From positions 31,161,278 to 31,225,277 of the forward strand of contig OY987302.1 of the NCBI GenBank assembly GCA_963920635.1: a stretch of DNA of 64,000 nt. The letters are read 5' to 3'. Made by a program: the position numbers and the translations under genes. This document shows positions 29,821-39,441 of the stretch, piece after piece. This stretch comes from Pseudeuparius sepicola. Its lineage: Eukaryota; Arthropoda; Insecta; Coleoptera; Anthribidae. Positions within the stretch are counted from its first letter, which is position 1. Each line of letters starts with the position of its first letter. The notes under the pieces were generated by a model that was not told where the DNA came from, did not search any database, and saw nothing but the letters and a program-made list of their open reading frames with translations.

Positions 29821-30270
29821 ATGAATTCAGCACTACAGAAGGCGATTGATGAAGAGACCAAGTCATGGAAGCAGGACGAGGAAAATAATAAAGCAGCAAT
29901 AGAAATGGAGAAGAAGAAAGTAAAGCAGGGTTACTGGGACGCATGGGGGAACGACGATGAACCAACAAACATGAGTTCAGTACTACAGAGAGCGATAATG
30001 GAAGAGACGTGGTTATGGAAGCAAGACGAGGATAATAATAAAAAAATAATAGAAATGGAGAAGGAAAAGGAAGAGCAGGATTACTGGAATGCGTGGGGAA
30101 AAGATGGTGAAACAATGTATCGACCACAACTCGATGAAAAAAATATAATAAGGTTTCCTGCAAAAAGAAGTAAGAGTGAAAAAAGGGCCTTTCGTGATCG
30201 TGAACGTGTTCGAATGGCAAAGTTCGTTGATAGTAAATATCATAACGATAAAAATATTGTTTTTTTTTAA
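29821..30270 (+). CDS. Acidic protein with two tandem 50-residue repeats
   Basis: A 149-residue protein. Repeat 1 (MNSALQKAIDEETKSWKQDE ... YWDAWGNDDEPTN) and repeat 2 (MSSVLQRAIMEETWLWKQDE ... YWNAWGKDGETMY) share most residues and the same EMEKKK / YWxAWG ends, so the gene arose by an internal duplication of about 150 bp. The C-terminal third is basic and arginine-rich (KRSKSEKRAFRDRERVR). The repeats would be helical and highly charged. I do not recognise the family. It starts opposite the IAP gene, sharing a 200-bp divergent promoter region. Confidence 0.65.
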   Translation: MNSALQKAIDEETKSWKQDEENNKAAIEMEKKKVKQGYWDAWGNDDEPTNMSSVLQRAIMEETWLWKQDEDNNKKIIEMEKEKEEQDYWNAWGKDGETMYRPQLDEKNIIRFPAKRSKSEKRAFRDRERVRMAKFVDSKYHNDKNIVFF

Positions 30271-30995
30271 TTAATAAATGATCTATGCAAAATTAATTCT
30301 AACATTTTTATTTTACTCCCTTTACCCATTTACAAATAAAATAACCAAGTTTAAATAAAGTTGTAAAAATAATGTGAAGAATGTAACAGCTCACTAGTTG
30401 TAAAACACATAAAAGATAATATTACCTACCGATATATTATTAATATATGTTTATTCACCATCATACTAACAAAAAACATATAATAAAACAAAAGTATTCA
30501 GAACAAATAAACAGGATAAGCATAAAAATTTGTTTGATTCACTCGTTACCCAAAATAATAATTATAATAATCATGATATTCTCAAATTTGAATTAATCAT
30601 AGTTAGCAATAATTACTAACAATAGGTGAGACAGTCAAATATTTTTAATTGAAATTTAGTATGCACAAATAAGGTTTCAAAAGTTTTATAATCAATTATA
30701 TCATTAATCATTTACTAATTATGTTTATCGCATTAAAATTCTCATTTCAAATTCATTGTATATTTTTTAGATGATAAGGTAAATTAAAATAGGTACTTTC
30801 ATTTATTTTTTTATTATAATTTTTATTATAATTTTTGCATTAACAATAATCCTTAATCTAATTTAATATTATCAACTTTCTTATTTAATTCATATAATAT
30901 AATTTCAAATTTTAATTCTTGTAAAGATTTTATATACATTTCTAATTTTCTTCTATAGTAGAGTCTATTCGATCTCCTTTTGGATTCCGTTAGAG
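30271..30995. other. AT-rich spacer within the Polinton
   Basis: Very AT-rich with runs such as TTTTTATTATAATTTTTATT. No open frame, repeat array or RNA gene that I can support. Confidence 0.45.
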
Positions 30996-31307
30996 TCATT
31001 CGTAAGACGAAAATTCTATGTTGGTTGTTCTACCTGGTGCTGGTCCAAGACTTGCCAAAAAAAATGTTTCTCCACTTTCGATCTTCTTGTTTATTTCTGC
31101 GATACGTTGGGGGGTAAATTCTTCAGTAAATCTACGTGGTAACAAAGTACGGAACTCCAAAAATTCTACTAACACTTTCTCTCCAAACCTTGTATGGATT
31201 TTACTAAAAGATGATATTCTATACTTTTCTCCAATTTCCATATCTCGCACACTTACGAACTTCTTCACTAATAAATTCTTGTTTAAATAACTTAGGAATG
31301 AGTTCAT
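30996..31307 (-). CDS. Diverged paralogue of the TIR-encoded protein
   Basis: About 103 residues from the internal ATG at 31307 (MNSFLSYLNKNLLVKKF); an upstream ATG at 31370 would add 21 hydrophobic residues. The block HTRFGEKVLVEFLEFRTLLP aligns with KTKFGECVLLELEENVVFLP of the TIR gene, and both end in an acidic, aromatic tail. The two are the same length from these starts. Function unknown; a small nucleic-acid-binding role is inference. It lies back to back with the polymerase gene. Confidence 0.6.
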   Translation of the reverse strand: MNSFLSYLNKNLLVKKFVSVRDMEIGEKYRISSFSKIHTRFGEKVLVEFLEFRTLLPRRFTEEFTPQRIAEINKKIESGETFFLASLGPAPGRTTNIEFSSYE

Positions 31308-31494
31308 GTTTTTAATAAGTATAGTGTTCAACAATAGTGGAATACTAATAAATTTCAGAAACACCGTCACTGAATTTATAGTACCGCAAATAGGTGGGGG
31401 GAAGAACAGTTATACAACATTTAAACTGGTGTAAGGTTTTCATATGCGTTTACATTTCCGAGAGATATACATCACGGTATAGATCAACTTAGAA

Positions 31495-34400
31495 ATGTCT
31501 GACGAAGTTTCTGACGTGAGTGACAACATTATCAACGTTTGTGAAAAAGGGTTTAGACTTTTTCGAAGAAATACAAATCAACGAACTATAGAGTATTGGA
31601 AAAAGATAATAAACGCAAACATTAAGTTAATTCGTAGGGCATTAAAGAAGAAAATTTACAATCATGGTACCTTAATAAAATTGGAGACAAATTTAGGACA
31701 TCTAATTAGGTTCAGAACTTATTTGAAAGCATATAGACACGAGGGGGCAGGTAAAGGTAGGATAGAAAATAGAAATGACCGGGTAAAATGGGAGGATACA
31801 AAATCGGTGTTTCAAAGTCGCATTCGCTCAGCCATTATAGTAAACTTAAAACACAAAGATATCCTACAATTTTTTAATGATGCTTTTTTCTTATTCAAAA
31901 ACCGTATCAGCAGAATCCTAAAAACTCTTAGAATTATTAAAGTTAACACAGTGTTTTGTGGTGAATTTATTAAAAAAATAGGAGAAAATGAAGTGTTAGA
32001 AAATAAATATTTTAATACGAAAAACGAAATAATTGATCAAAGTACAGAGCTTAAAAAATGGTTTCAAAACTGTGTTATAGATAAAATCTTAAACAAACTA
32101 GAATCTTTTCAGGAAAGAGATTCCGGTTGGGCTTTATATAAAATTTTGAGCTTGGAAATCAATATCAACAAAATTGAAGTAGGAAACGGCGGTAAGTCTT
32201 ATATTAAGCTTCCGGAATCCATAGCAGCTAAGCGAGCGTGCGTAAATGTTAAAAATAATGATGATCTTTGTTTCTTATGGGCTGTAGTTTCCGCTCTATA
32301 CACCCCTCATGGAAAAAAGGTACCGTCCCGCACTTCTTCATATCCACACCCTTCGACGGTATTAAATTTAAGGGGCTTGAAATTTCCCTTAACTTTAAAT
32401 CAAATTCCAAAATTTGAAAAATTAAATAATATATCTGTAAATGTGTACATATTAGATCTACTAAAACACGATCAGTCTGCAACGTTTATTACTTCACCTG
32501 GGCGAATTACAAAAAGTAAAATGCAAAAACATGTAAATCTCCTTTTAATTCAAGATAAATATTTTCCAAAAATTAATGATCATGAAGCTGTTCCTATCGA
32601 TGAGTCAATAGTAGACATTCACTACCATTATTGTTGGATTAAAGATTTATCTAGGTTGATTTCAAGGCAAACAAATAAACATAAAGGTAAAATGTTTATA
32701 TGTGACAGGTGTCTTAATTATTATTCTTCTCAAGAAAAGCTCGACGAACATATAAGCTACTGTCAAGATATAAATAATTGTAAAATATCCTTCCCTAAAG
32801 ATAAATATATCGAGTTCAAAAATTATGTTCATAGAGAAAAAGTACCCTTTGTTATTTTAGCGGATTTTGAATCCATTCTGAAACCCTACAATGACCCACA
32901 AATAATGACTAAAACAGCTAGATATCAAAAACATGAAGCTTTTAGTGCTGGATATTATTTTAAATGTAGTTACGATAACACATTATCTTTTTACAAAAGT
33001 TACCGCGGAGCTGATTGTATGACTTGGTTTGCAGATCAGCTAGATGAAATTGCAAATTTAGTTTCATCGAAATTAAAAAACATCGATCCGATGAAAGAAG
33101 CTGTCAATCTAAAAGACTCAACACCGACATGTCATATTTGTGAAAGAGAATTTAACCCTAATGATATAATTGTACGTGATCATTGTCATCTAACATCTCA
33201 TTTCAGAGGTTATGCGCACCAATCATGTAATTTAAATTATAGAAATTCATTTGTAGTACCGATTGTATTTCATAATCTCAGTGGGTACGACAGTCATTTT
33301 ATTATTAGAGATCTATCTAAAAGACACAACACAACTTTGCTTCCAATTAATAAGGAAAAATACATTAGTTTTACTATTTTTAATAATAACACAAACGTCA
33401 AATTTCGATTCATTGACTCGTTTAGATTCTTAGGTTTCTCCCTAGACACCCTAGCCTCGTCTCTCAATAGTGAAGACTTTGTTAATACTCGTAAAGAATT
33501 TTGTGGTATATCTCAAGATAGATTTAAACTGCTAACCAAGAAAGGTGTATTTTGCTATGATTACATCGATAACTTAGATAAATTGACTGAAAATTCTTTA
33601 CCTTCCATAGAACAGTTTTATAATAAATTAAATGATATTGGGATCGATGAAGATACTTATAGACATGCTCAATTAGTTTGGGACACATTTGAAATACAAA
33701 ATTTAGGTGAATACTCAGACTTGTACCTAAAGACTGACATTATGTTACTTACAAATATTTTTGAAAATTTCAGAAATACCTGTCTAAAAAATTATGGTTT
33801 AGATCCAGCTTGGTACTATACTCTCCCAGGTTTTACCTGGGATTGCATGCTTAAATGTACAGGTTGTAAGTTAGAAACCTTTCAAGATATCGATGTTTTA
33901 ATGTTTTTCGAAAAGGGTATACGGGGTGGTATAAGTCAGTGCTGCAATCGATTTTCACAAGCGAATAATAAATATATGAATAACTATGATCCTAGTGAAC
34001 CTTCCAAGTACTTATTATACCTAGATGTTAACAACTTGTACGGTTGGGCGATGTGTGAACACCTTCCTTATGGTGGGTTTCAATGGGTAGATACAACTAT
34101 TGACGTTACCACTATTCCAGATGATGCTCGTGAGGGATATATTTTAGAGGTTGATTTAGACTACCCTGAATACTTACATGATTTGCATAGAGATTTACCT
34201 TTTTGTGCCGAACATGGTGTACCTCCAAATTCAAAATTATCTAAACTTATGACAACCCTATATCCGAAAGAAAAATATGTCATACATTATAGAGCACTTA
34301 AACAAGCTCTGCGAAATGGTTTAGTCTTAAATAAAATTTATAGGGTTTTGAAATTTGAACAGGCTGCATGGTTAGCACCTTATATTAAATTTAATACACA

Positions 34401-35250
34401 GTTAAGAGCAAAGGCAACATTTGATTTTGAAAAAACTATAATTAAACTGATGAATAACGCAGTTTACGGAAAGACTATGGAAAATATTCGAAAGCATAGA
34501 ATCGTTAAATTAGTTAGGAAATGGAATGGGAGATACGGAGCAAAGAATCTAATTGCTAGCCCAGTTTTTAAAAGCAGATTAATATTTGATGAAGACTTAG
34601 TAGCTATTGAACTAAATAAAACTGAAATAGTATTTAATAAGCCTTTGTATATAGGTATGGCAATTCTCGATATTTCTAAAACTTGTGTATACGAATTTCA
34701 TTATGATTATATGCTTCCAAAATTTTCATCGGAAAGTTGTAAACTACTTTATACAGATACGGATAGTTTGATTTACGAAGTAAAATGTAACGATGTCTAT
34801 GGTGCGACTATCAAAAGTGATTTACATCGTTTTGATACCAGCGACTACCCAATTGACAATAGATATAATATTCCACTAACAAATAAGAAAGTGCCAGGCT
34901 TGATGAAAGACGAACTTAATGGTACTGTTATGACTCATTTCGTTGGTCTCAGATCTAAAATGTATACGTATTTGATTGAGGGGGAGAAAAAATGTGTTAA
35001 AAAATCAAAAGGAATTAAACATAGTGTTATTAAAAATCATATAACATTTGATGATTATGTGAATTGTTTATTTAAGAAGAAGGAAAAGACTGCCACCCAA
35101 TGCTCTATCCGTTCGTTTGCTCACAACGTGTTTAGCATAAAACAAACTAAGATTGCTCTCAGCCCTTTTGACGATAAACGATATTTGGTAAATAATGTTG
35201 TCACTCTACCTTGGGGTCATAAAGATATAATGGATGCTGTACCAGTATAG
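31495..35250 (+). CDS. polB: Protein-primed family B DNA polymerase (Polinton pPolB)
   Basis: 1,251 residues, intact. The N terminus has a conserved box NNDDLCFLWAVVSAL (Cys at 259), similar in outline to OTU-type protease motifs. Exonuclease motif I is ADFESI (about 457) and a later motif is YLKTDIMLL (about 743). Between them a zinc/HNH-like insert CHICEREF ... VRDHCHLTSHFRGYAH (545-575) is typical of Polinton polymerases, followed by HNLSGYDSHF. Polymerase motif A is LYLDVNNLYGWAM (Asp 844), motif B NNAVYGKT (about 987) and motif C YTDTDSL (1086-1092). It copies the linear element using a terminal protein as primer. All catalytic aspartates are present, so the enzyme may work. Confidence 0.96.
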   Translation: MSDEVSDVSDNIINVCEKGFRLFRRNTNQRTIEYWKKIINANIKLIRRALKKKIYNHGTLIKLETNLGHLIRFRTYLKAYRHEGAGKGRIENRNDRVKWEDTKSVFQSRIRSAIIVNLKHKDILQFFNDAFFLFKNRISRILKTLRIIKVNTVFCGEFIKKIGENEVLENKYFNTKNEIIDQSTELKKWFQNCVIDKILNKLESFQERDSGWALYKILSLEININKIEVGNGGKSYIKLPESIAAKRACVNVKNNDDLCFLWAVVSALYTPHGKKVPSRTSSYPHPSTVLNLRGLKFPLTLNQIPKFEKLNNISVNVYILDLLKHDQSATFITSPGRITKSKMQKHVNLLLIQDKYFPKINDHEAVPIDESIVDIHYHYCWIKDLSRLISRQTNKHKGKMFICDRCLNYYSSQEKLDEHISYCQDINNCKISFPKDKYIEFKNYVHREKVPFVILADFESILKPYNDPQIMTKTARYQKHEAFSAGYYFKCSYDNTLSFYKSYRGADCMTWFADQLDEIANLVSSKLKNIDPMKEAVNLKDSTPTCHICEREFNPNDIIVRDHCHLTSHFRGYAHQSCNLNYRNSFVVPIVFHNLSGYDSHFIIRDLSKRHNTTLLPINKEKYISFTIFNNNTNVKFRFIDSFRFLGFSLDTLASSLNSEDFVNTRKEFCGISQDRFKLLTKKGVFCYDYIDNLDKLTENSLPSIEQFYNKLNDIGIDEDTYRHAQLVWDTFEIQNLGEYSDLYLKTDIMLLTNIFENFRNTCLKNYGLDPAWYYTLPGFTWDCMLKCTGCKLETFQDIDVLMFFEKGIRGGISQCCNRFSQANNKYMNNYDPSEPSKYLLYLDVNNLYGWAMCEHLPYGGFQWVDTTIDVTTIPDDAREGYILEVDLDYPEYLHDLHRDLPFCAEHGVPPNSKLSKLMTTLYPKEKYVIHYRALKQALRNGLVLNKIYRVLKFEQAAWLAPYIKFNTQLRAKATFDFEKTIIKLMNNAVYGKTMENIRKHRIVKLVRKWNGRYGAKNLIASPVFKSRLIFDEDLVAIELNKTEIVFNKPLYIGMAILDISKTCVYEFHYDYMLPKFSSESCKLLYTDTDSLIYEVKCNDVYGATIKSDLHRFDTSDYPIDNRYNIPLTNKKVPGLMKDELNGTVMTHFVGLRSKMYTYLIEGEKKCVKKSKGIKHSVIKNHITFDDYVNCLFKKKEKTATQCSIRSFAHNVFSIKQTKIALSPFDDKRYLVNNVVTLPWGHKDIMDAVPV

Positions 35251-35337
35251 ATTTCACATGTACTTATGATATATGTAATGTATTTATTTAGGTAAGAATA
35301 AATAAAAGTCATATTATCTTTAATATTGTTTTATTTC

Positions 35338-36021
35338 TTAAACCCTTCTTCTATACAAATCCGTTAAAACAAATTCTTTATCAAAAGAGAGAAGCTCGAA
35401 TATACAATATGTTTCAATACTAAACGATAAGTTACATACAGACATTATAATATCTACAGGATCCATAACATAATTACATTTTCTTAGCAACTCATTAACT
35501 TGATCTAAAATATTATGATAATGTTCAAGATAGTTACATTTTAGCAATAAGTTGATCTTTAAACTAATACTCTCGTCAATGGTGAGTAGCTCCAATACTT
35601 CGTTTTCGGTGAAATAATGACAGTCATCATTCTTACAGAGTATAACCATCTTGAGGTTGTTAAAACCCAGCATTGTTCTCAATTCCAGGTTGGAGCCGAA
35701 CTTCATTGATGACTGTGCAATATCAGGATTAAAGAGATATTGTTCTGCGAGTTTATTTAATTGTAGTATAAACTCATTCCATTCAAAGCGGTCCATAGAA
35801 ATCATACCTTGTGTTAGTTCATGTACAATTTTGACTGCTGGTCGGAAGAAGCGTACGGGACTCAACCCACAATGAACCGTAAACAAATTCTCTGGTTTTA
35901 TCACAAATCGTGTACTTAAGAGCATGTGCTTTTCATTTCGAATAGCCTCTTCATAAAGCTCTAGGATTCGATTAATTTCATTGTTTTCTTCACTTCTTGT
36001 GCTGTATCCAGAGTCACTCAT
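35338..36021 (-). CDS. Conserved Polinton protein of unknown function
   Basis: 227 residues starting MSDSGYSTRSEENNEINRIL, mainly helical, with a centre containing GLSPVRFFRPAVKI and a leucine-rich C-terminal half. I have seen proteins of this outline next to the integrase in other insect Polintons, with no assigned role. It starts 30 bp after the integrase stop on the same strand and converges with the polymerase gene. Confidence 0.65.
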   Translation of the reverse strand: MSDSGYSTRSEENNEINRILELYEEAIRNEKHMLLSTRFVIKPENLFTVHCGLSPVRFFRPAVKIVHELTQGMISMDRFEWNEFILQLNKLAEQYLFNPDIAQSSMKFGSNLELRTMLGFNNLKMVILCKNDDCHYFTENEVLELLTIDESISLKINLLLKCNYLEHYHNILDQVNELLRKCNYVMDPVDIIMSVCNLSFSIETYCIFELLSFDKEFVLTDLYRRRV

Positions 36022-36051
36022 CTTCGAATTTTGATTTACACAACCAACAAC

Positions 36052-36993
36052 TCACAGAACGTTTGTGGCACTTATCCATGAGTCGTGTGTTTTATCTAGA
36101 CCAAGCCAGCGCACCAACACTTTTCCCCCCCTCCTACGTAGTACCCTCTCTACTAAGTAAATATCTGGATCTGCCGTTTTTTGTAATTCCTCTGTATAGA
36201 ATCCTCCTTTTATAATATTTCCTCTTACATCTTCGAGTACATACGTTACCGGATTAGTTATTTGTATTTTAATAATTTTAAAGACTTCTGTCGTCCAGTT
36301 AGGAATATAACCCTTTTCAAAAATATGTTTAGCTTTACTAATTCTCACCATATCACCCACATTAAATTTTGGTTTGTTAAAAATCTTTGAGTGACTATAA
36401 ACACTTTTAAGTAAATGACTTTCGGTACTCTTATTTACATCCTTAGGCTTCATATGTATAGTACGATGTCTCCTATTATTATATTCGTCGACTATTGAAA
36501 GTAACATATCAATCCATTTATATTTACCATTCAAACTAAAATATTTGAACATTTGCTCTTTCAGGGTGCGTATAACCCTCTCCACAATTGCAGCTTTTTT
36601 AATACTAAATGAACTATAATGATTTATATTAAATTGTTTCATGAGTTTCTTAAAATGCGTATTGTAAAATTCCTTTCCTAGGTCAGTTTGTAGATTTCGA
36701 GGTTGTCGTTTGTGAGATCTTTTCAGAATATTTGTAAAAGCTTTCGTAACCTCTTCCCCAGACTTTGATTTCAGCGGTTCGCACCAAACGTATTTTGAAA
36801 AACAATCAATTACTACCAATATGAATTTAAAATTTTTATTAACTGTCGCATACTGATCCATTTGCGCAAGATCAGCTTGCCATAGATCGTCTAATCCTTT
36901 GATAATAGTTCGCCGGCGAGAATAATTTTTTCTAGCCGGTGTATGTAGTTCCTTTACTAACTGAATTTTTTCTTTGCTGTGCTGTGTTTTCAT
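36052..36993 (-). CDS. int: Retroviral-like integrase with chromodomain
   Basis: 313 residues. The catalytic triad is Asp41 (LWQADLAQM), Asp104 (LQTDLGKEF) and Glu138 (AAIVERVIRTLK). An SH3-like region follows (FNVGDMVRISKAKHIFEKGY), then a C-terminal chromodomain (YLVERVLRRRGGKVLVRWLG ... SWIS), which may steer insertion to marked chromatin. It cuts and joins the TIR ends, giving the observed 6-bp duplication. The start overlaps the fibre-like gene by 62 nt. No break is visible. Confidence 0.95.
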   Translation of the reverse strand: MKTQHSKEKIQLVKELHTPARKNYSRRRTIIKGLDDLWQADLAQMDQYATVNKNFKFILVVIDCFSKYVWCEPLKSKSGEEVTKAFTNILKRSHKRQPRNLQTDLGKEFYNTHFKKLMKQFNINHYSSFSIKKAAIVERVIRTLKEQMFKYFSLNGKYKWIDMLLSIVDEYNNRRHRTIHMKPKDVNKSTESHLLKSVYSHSKIFNKPKFNVGDMVRISKAKHIFEKGYIPNWTTEVFKIIKIQITNPVTYVLEDVRGNIIKGGFYTEELQKTADPDIYLVERVLRRRGGKVLVRWLGLDKTHDSWISATNVL

Positions 36994-37408
36994 TATTATA
37001 TTTGTAAAATGGTTTTAGATTATCAATTTTATTCGATAGTTCCACTATCTTTTTATCTTTCTCTTCGATACACAATTGTAGTCTATTTACTTCACTATGC
37101 AATTCTTCCTTGAAATTTTTGATGAGTGTATTTTCATGTACCGTAGCAGTAGTTATTTTATGTAACTGTCTGTGAATATAATCGAAAATTTTGGTTCTTA
37201 TTTCATTAACAGTTTGATCAACATATCGCTTGTTTGTTGCGTCACTATTTTCGTTTGGAGTTTGAAGATTACTAATCTTCAAATTCTTTACATCTATATT
37301 ACCATTCGGAGTAAACTCGAAAATAGTGTTACTTGTATGGATCGATGAAGATAAATGTGATGAATAAATTTTAGAATTAGAATATTGTCCAAACTTATTG
37401 ACACTCAT
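36932..37408 (-). CDS. Fibre-like coiled-coil protein
   Basis: 158 residues starting MSVNKFGQYS. The middle carries ISNLQTPNENSDATNKRYVD, the DA(V/T)NKxYVD motif seen in phage and Polinton fibre proteins where a shaft meets a coiled coil. A heptad-like region follows (about 60-117). By family it is a candidate trimeric attachment fibre or vertex protein. A TATAAATA at 37449 and an Inr-like TCAT near 37420 precede it. It overlaps the integrase start. Confidence 0.65.
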   Translation of the reverse strand: MSVNKFGQYSNSKIYSSHLSSSIHTSNTIFEFTPNGNIDVKNLKISNLQTPNENSDATNKRYVDQTVNEIRTKIFDYIHRQLHKITTATVHENTLIKNFKEELHSEVNRLQLCIEEKDKKIVELSNKIDNLKPFYKYNNENTAQQRKNSVSKGTTYTG

Positions 37409-37449
37409 AGTGGATATGATGATAATTTTGGCTCGCCCTTATATTTATA

Positions 37450-38508
37450 TTAGCGAATAATGTTAGCTTCTGTTAACTCATTGATAATAGCAACAATTTC
37501 ATTATCGTGAGAGGTGTTTCCAGCTTGTTTAGAGGCTACGAGGAGCCTTAATCTATCTATCAACTCATTTACATCATCCCAATAAACGAATTCTATAGGC
37601 TTTTTATTGTAGGTAAGGTTCATGCCGGTACCACATGCCGTCGATTGTGAACGTGTTTTAGGTTTAGGTATTTCAGTTTCTTGTTCACCTCTAACTAGAG
37701 GCTTGATAATATCACTATATTTAAATCGATTTGAACCTTTTAATTTACCCGCTGAGTTGAGGTGGACACTAGTTAAAGTTAAAATCTTTTTATAATTTTT
37801 TCTGTCTTCAAGGTTGCACTGTGGATCATCATAAAAAATTAAATTGTAAAGTCCTTCTGTACCCGGAAACCGATACAACCCATCAACGAGTATGTCTCCT
37901 GTAGGCTTATCAAAGTCAATAAATTTTCTTCCCAGTATCCATTTTGATTTAGAAGCATCGTAAACAGGTCCGTATACCTTATCAATTTTAGATGACTTGT
38001 CCCCATGTTCACGGATATATGGTCTTAGTATTTCCGGATAAGATTCTAGGTATTCGTCTATAACATCCTGAGGGTAGTTCGACATATCATTATCATCATC
38101 TTCTTCAAAAACGTTTCCCGGATTGGGTTCATTAGAATTTTCCCAATGACTCTCGGGTAGTGTAAACGATCCCTGTAATTTATTAATGCCCAACTTCAGC
38201 GCATCAAGCTTTTTGTTGATTCTATCTTCAATTCCATCTTGTATTAATTTTGTTTGTTTATCTAAATCAATATTATCATCCTCATCTTCTTCTTCTTTAG
38301 GTTCTAGTTTGATATCATTTTCATTCTTGGATTTTATCATTTTTTCTAAAGATTTTGTTACTGGCTTAAAAACTTTCTCGAGCGACTCATCTTCTTCAAG
38401 TCTCCCTAATTTTAACGCAGTATATTTTTTTCTAATCGAGCGTGTGAGTTCTCTAATTTTCTTCGCGCGTTGCGCATTTGCAATTTGATCTTGCGATGTT
38501 AGCGGCAT
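37450..38508 (-). CDS. Conserved Polinton structural-type protein of unknown function
   Basis: 352 residues. The N terminus is helical and basic (NAQRAKKIRELTRSIRKKYT), followed by acidic, coiled-coil stretches. The conserved centre is VYGPVYDASKSKWILGRKFI, FPGTEGLYNLIFYDDP and KGSNRFKYSDIIKPLV. The C terminus is VNELIDRLRLLVASKQAGNT. This outline is widespread in insect Polintons, where it sits beside the ATPase and fibre genes; I know no assigned function. Complete frame, 42 bp upstream of the fibre-like gene. Confidence 0.7.
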   Translation of the reverse strand: MPLTSQDQIANAQRAKKIRELTRSIRKKYTALKLGRLEEDESLEKVFKPVTKSLEKMIKSKNENDIKLEPKEEEDEDDNIDLDKQTKLIQDGIEDRINKKLDALKLGINKLQGSFTLPESHWENSNEPNPGNVFEEDDDNDMSNYPQDVIDEYLESYPEILRPYIREHGDKSSKIDKVYGPVYDASKSKWILGRKFIDFDKPTGDILVDGLYRFPGTEGLYNLIFYDDPQCNLEDRKNYKKILTLTSVHLNSAGKLKGSNRFKYSDIIKPLVRGEQETEIPKPKTRSQSTACGTGMNLTYNKKPIEFVYWDDVNELIDRLRLLVASKQAGNTSHDNEIVAIINELTEANIIR

Positions 38509-38535
38509 CTTTCCAAATTAACTTATGACACTAAC

Positions 38536-39228
38536 TTACAGCTTTATATACTTATCGAAACCACTTCTATATCGTCCGGTATTCAACCCAAAATCCTTAA
38601 CGATTACTAATGTTCCGTAAGAATCACTCCAACATCGATGACACAAATCCTTAAATTGTTCATAAGTTAAATCTGGAGTTACATGCTCGTTATATACATG
38701 CCTTAAATTGATATCATCTTGCTTAAAAAGCACAATCATGTTGCAGTTATCTCGTATCAACTGTTTAGGTATCTTTGAATAGGTTTGACAAAGATATGTT
38801 ACATCAATACTTTTGTGACGACCCATTGAATAGAATTCTCGTATTTTATCTTGCTTGTCGCAAGCTACATCGTCAAAAATAAAAACAGAATTTTCCAGAG
38901 CCTCCGATGGATCAATAACATCATCGTTAGCTTTGAATGGAAAATATTTAATTTTATCACCAACCTTTTCTAAGACATTTTGTAATAGTTGATATTTTGG
39001 TTGGAATAGCGATTTACTGTATACATATATATTCTCAAATTTAAGACCATTTTCACTGAATATAAGACTGAGAAGGGCATTGGTTTTACCACAGTTACTC
39101 GGTCCGCAAAAAATTGCTCTAATAGAATTTGGAAGTAGTTCACCATGTTTAGATTTTTGGTGATGTCCTGCATCTGCAATATCCAAATTTTCAATGGGTA
39201 AAGTCCTTTGCTGTTGTTGAAATCGCAT
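38536..39228 (-). CDS. Genome-packaging ATPase (A32/FtsK-HerA type)
   Basis: 230 residues from ATG 39228 (MRFQQQQRTLPIENL). A further ATG ten codons upstream lies before the likely transcription start (TATAAATA at 39273). Walker A is FCGPSNCGKTNALLSLIF (42-49 for the P-loop), Walker B SVFIFDDVA (Asp119-Asp120), and the sensor-like strand contains DVTYLCQTYSKIP. By family it pumps DNA into preformed capsids. The frame is intact. Confidence 0.93.
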   Translation of the reverse strand: MRFQQQQRTLPIENLDIADAGHHQKSKHGELLPNSIRAIFCGPSNCGKTNALLSLIFSENGLKFENIYVYSKSLFQPKYQLLQNVLEKVGDKIKYFPFKANDDVIDPSEALENSVFIFDDVACDKQDKIREFYSMGRHKSIDVTYLCQTYSKIPKQLIRDNCNMIVLFKQDDINLRHVYNEHVTPDLTYEQFKDLCHRCWSDSYGTLVIVKDFGLNTGRYRSGFDKYIKL

Positions 39229-39441
39229 TTTAATGATGTTTGAAGTCACTGTATACATACGTACCTATTTATACTATCTTTTTATGGTGGGGGTTTAACT
39301 GACCGCTCTTTAATAATCAAACTGTGAAGTTCATACTTACGTAAGCAAATATTATACTAACTAGTGGGGGCAAGATTGGAGGGAGCAGCCGCATAGATCT
39401 ATATACACGGTAGACAAATTTAATACAATAGTAAAGTAATA

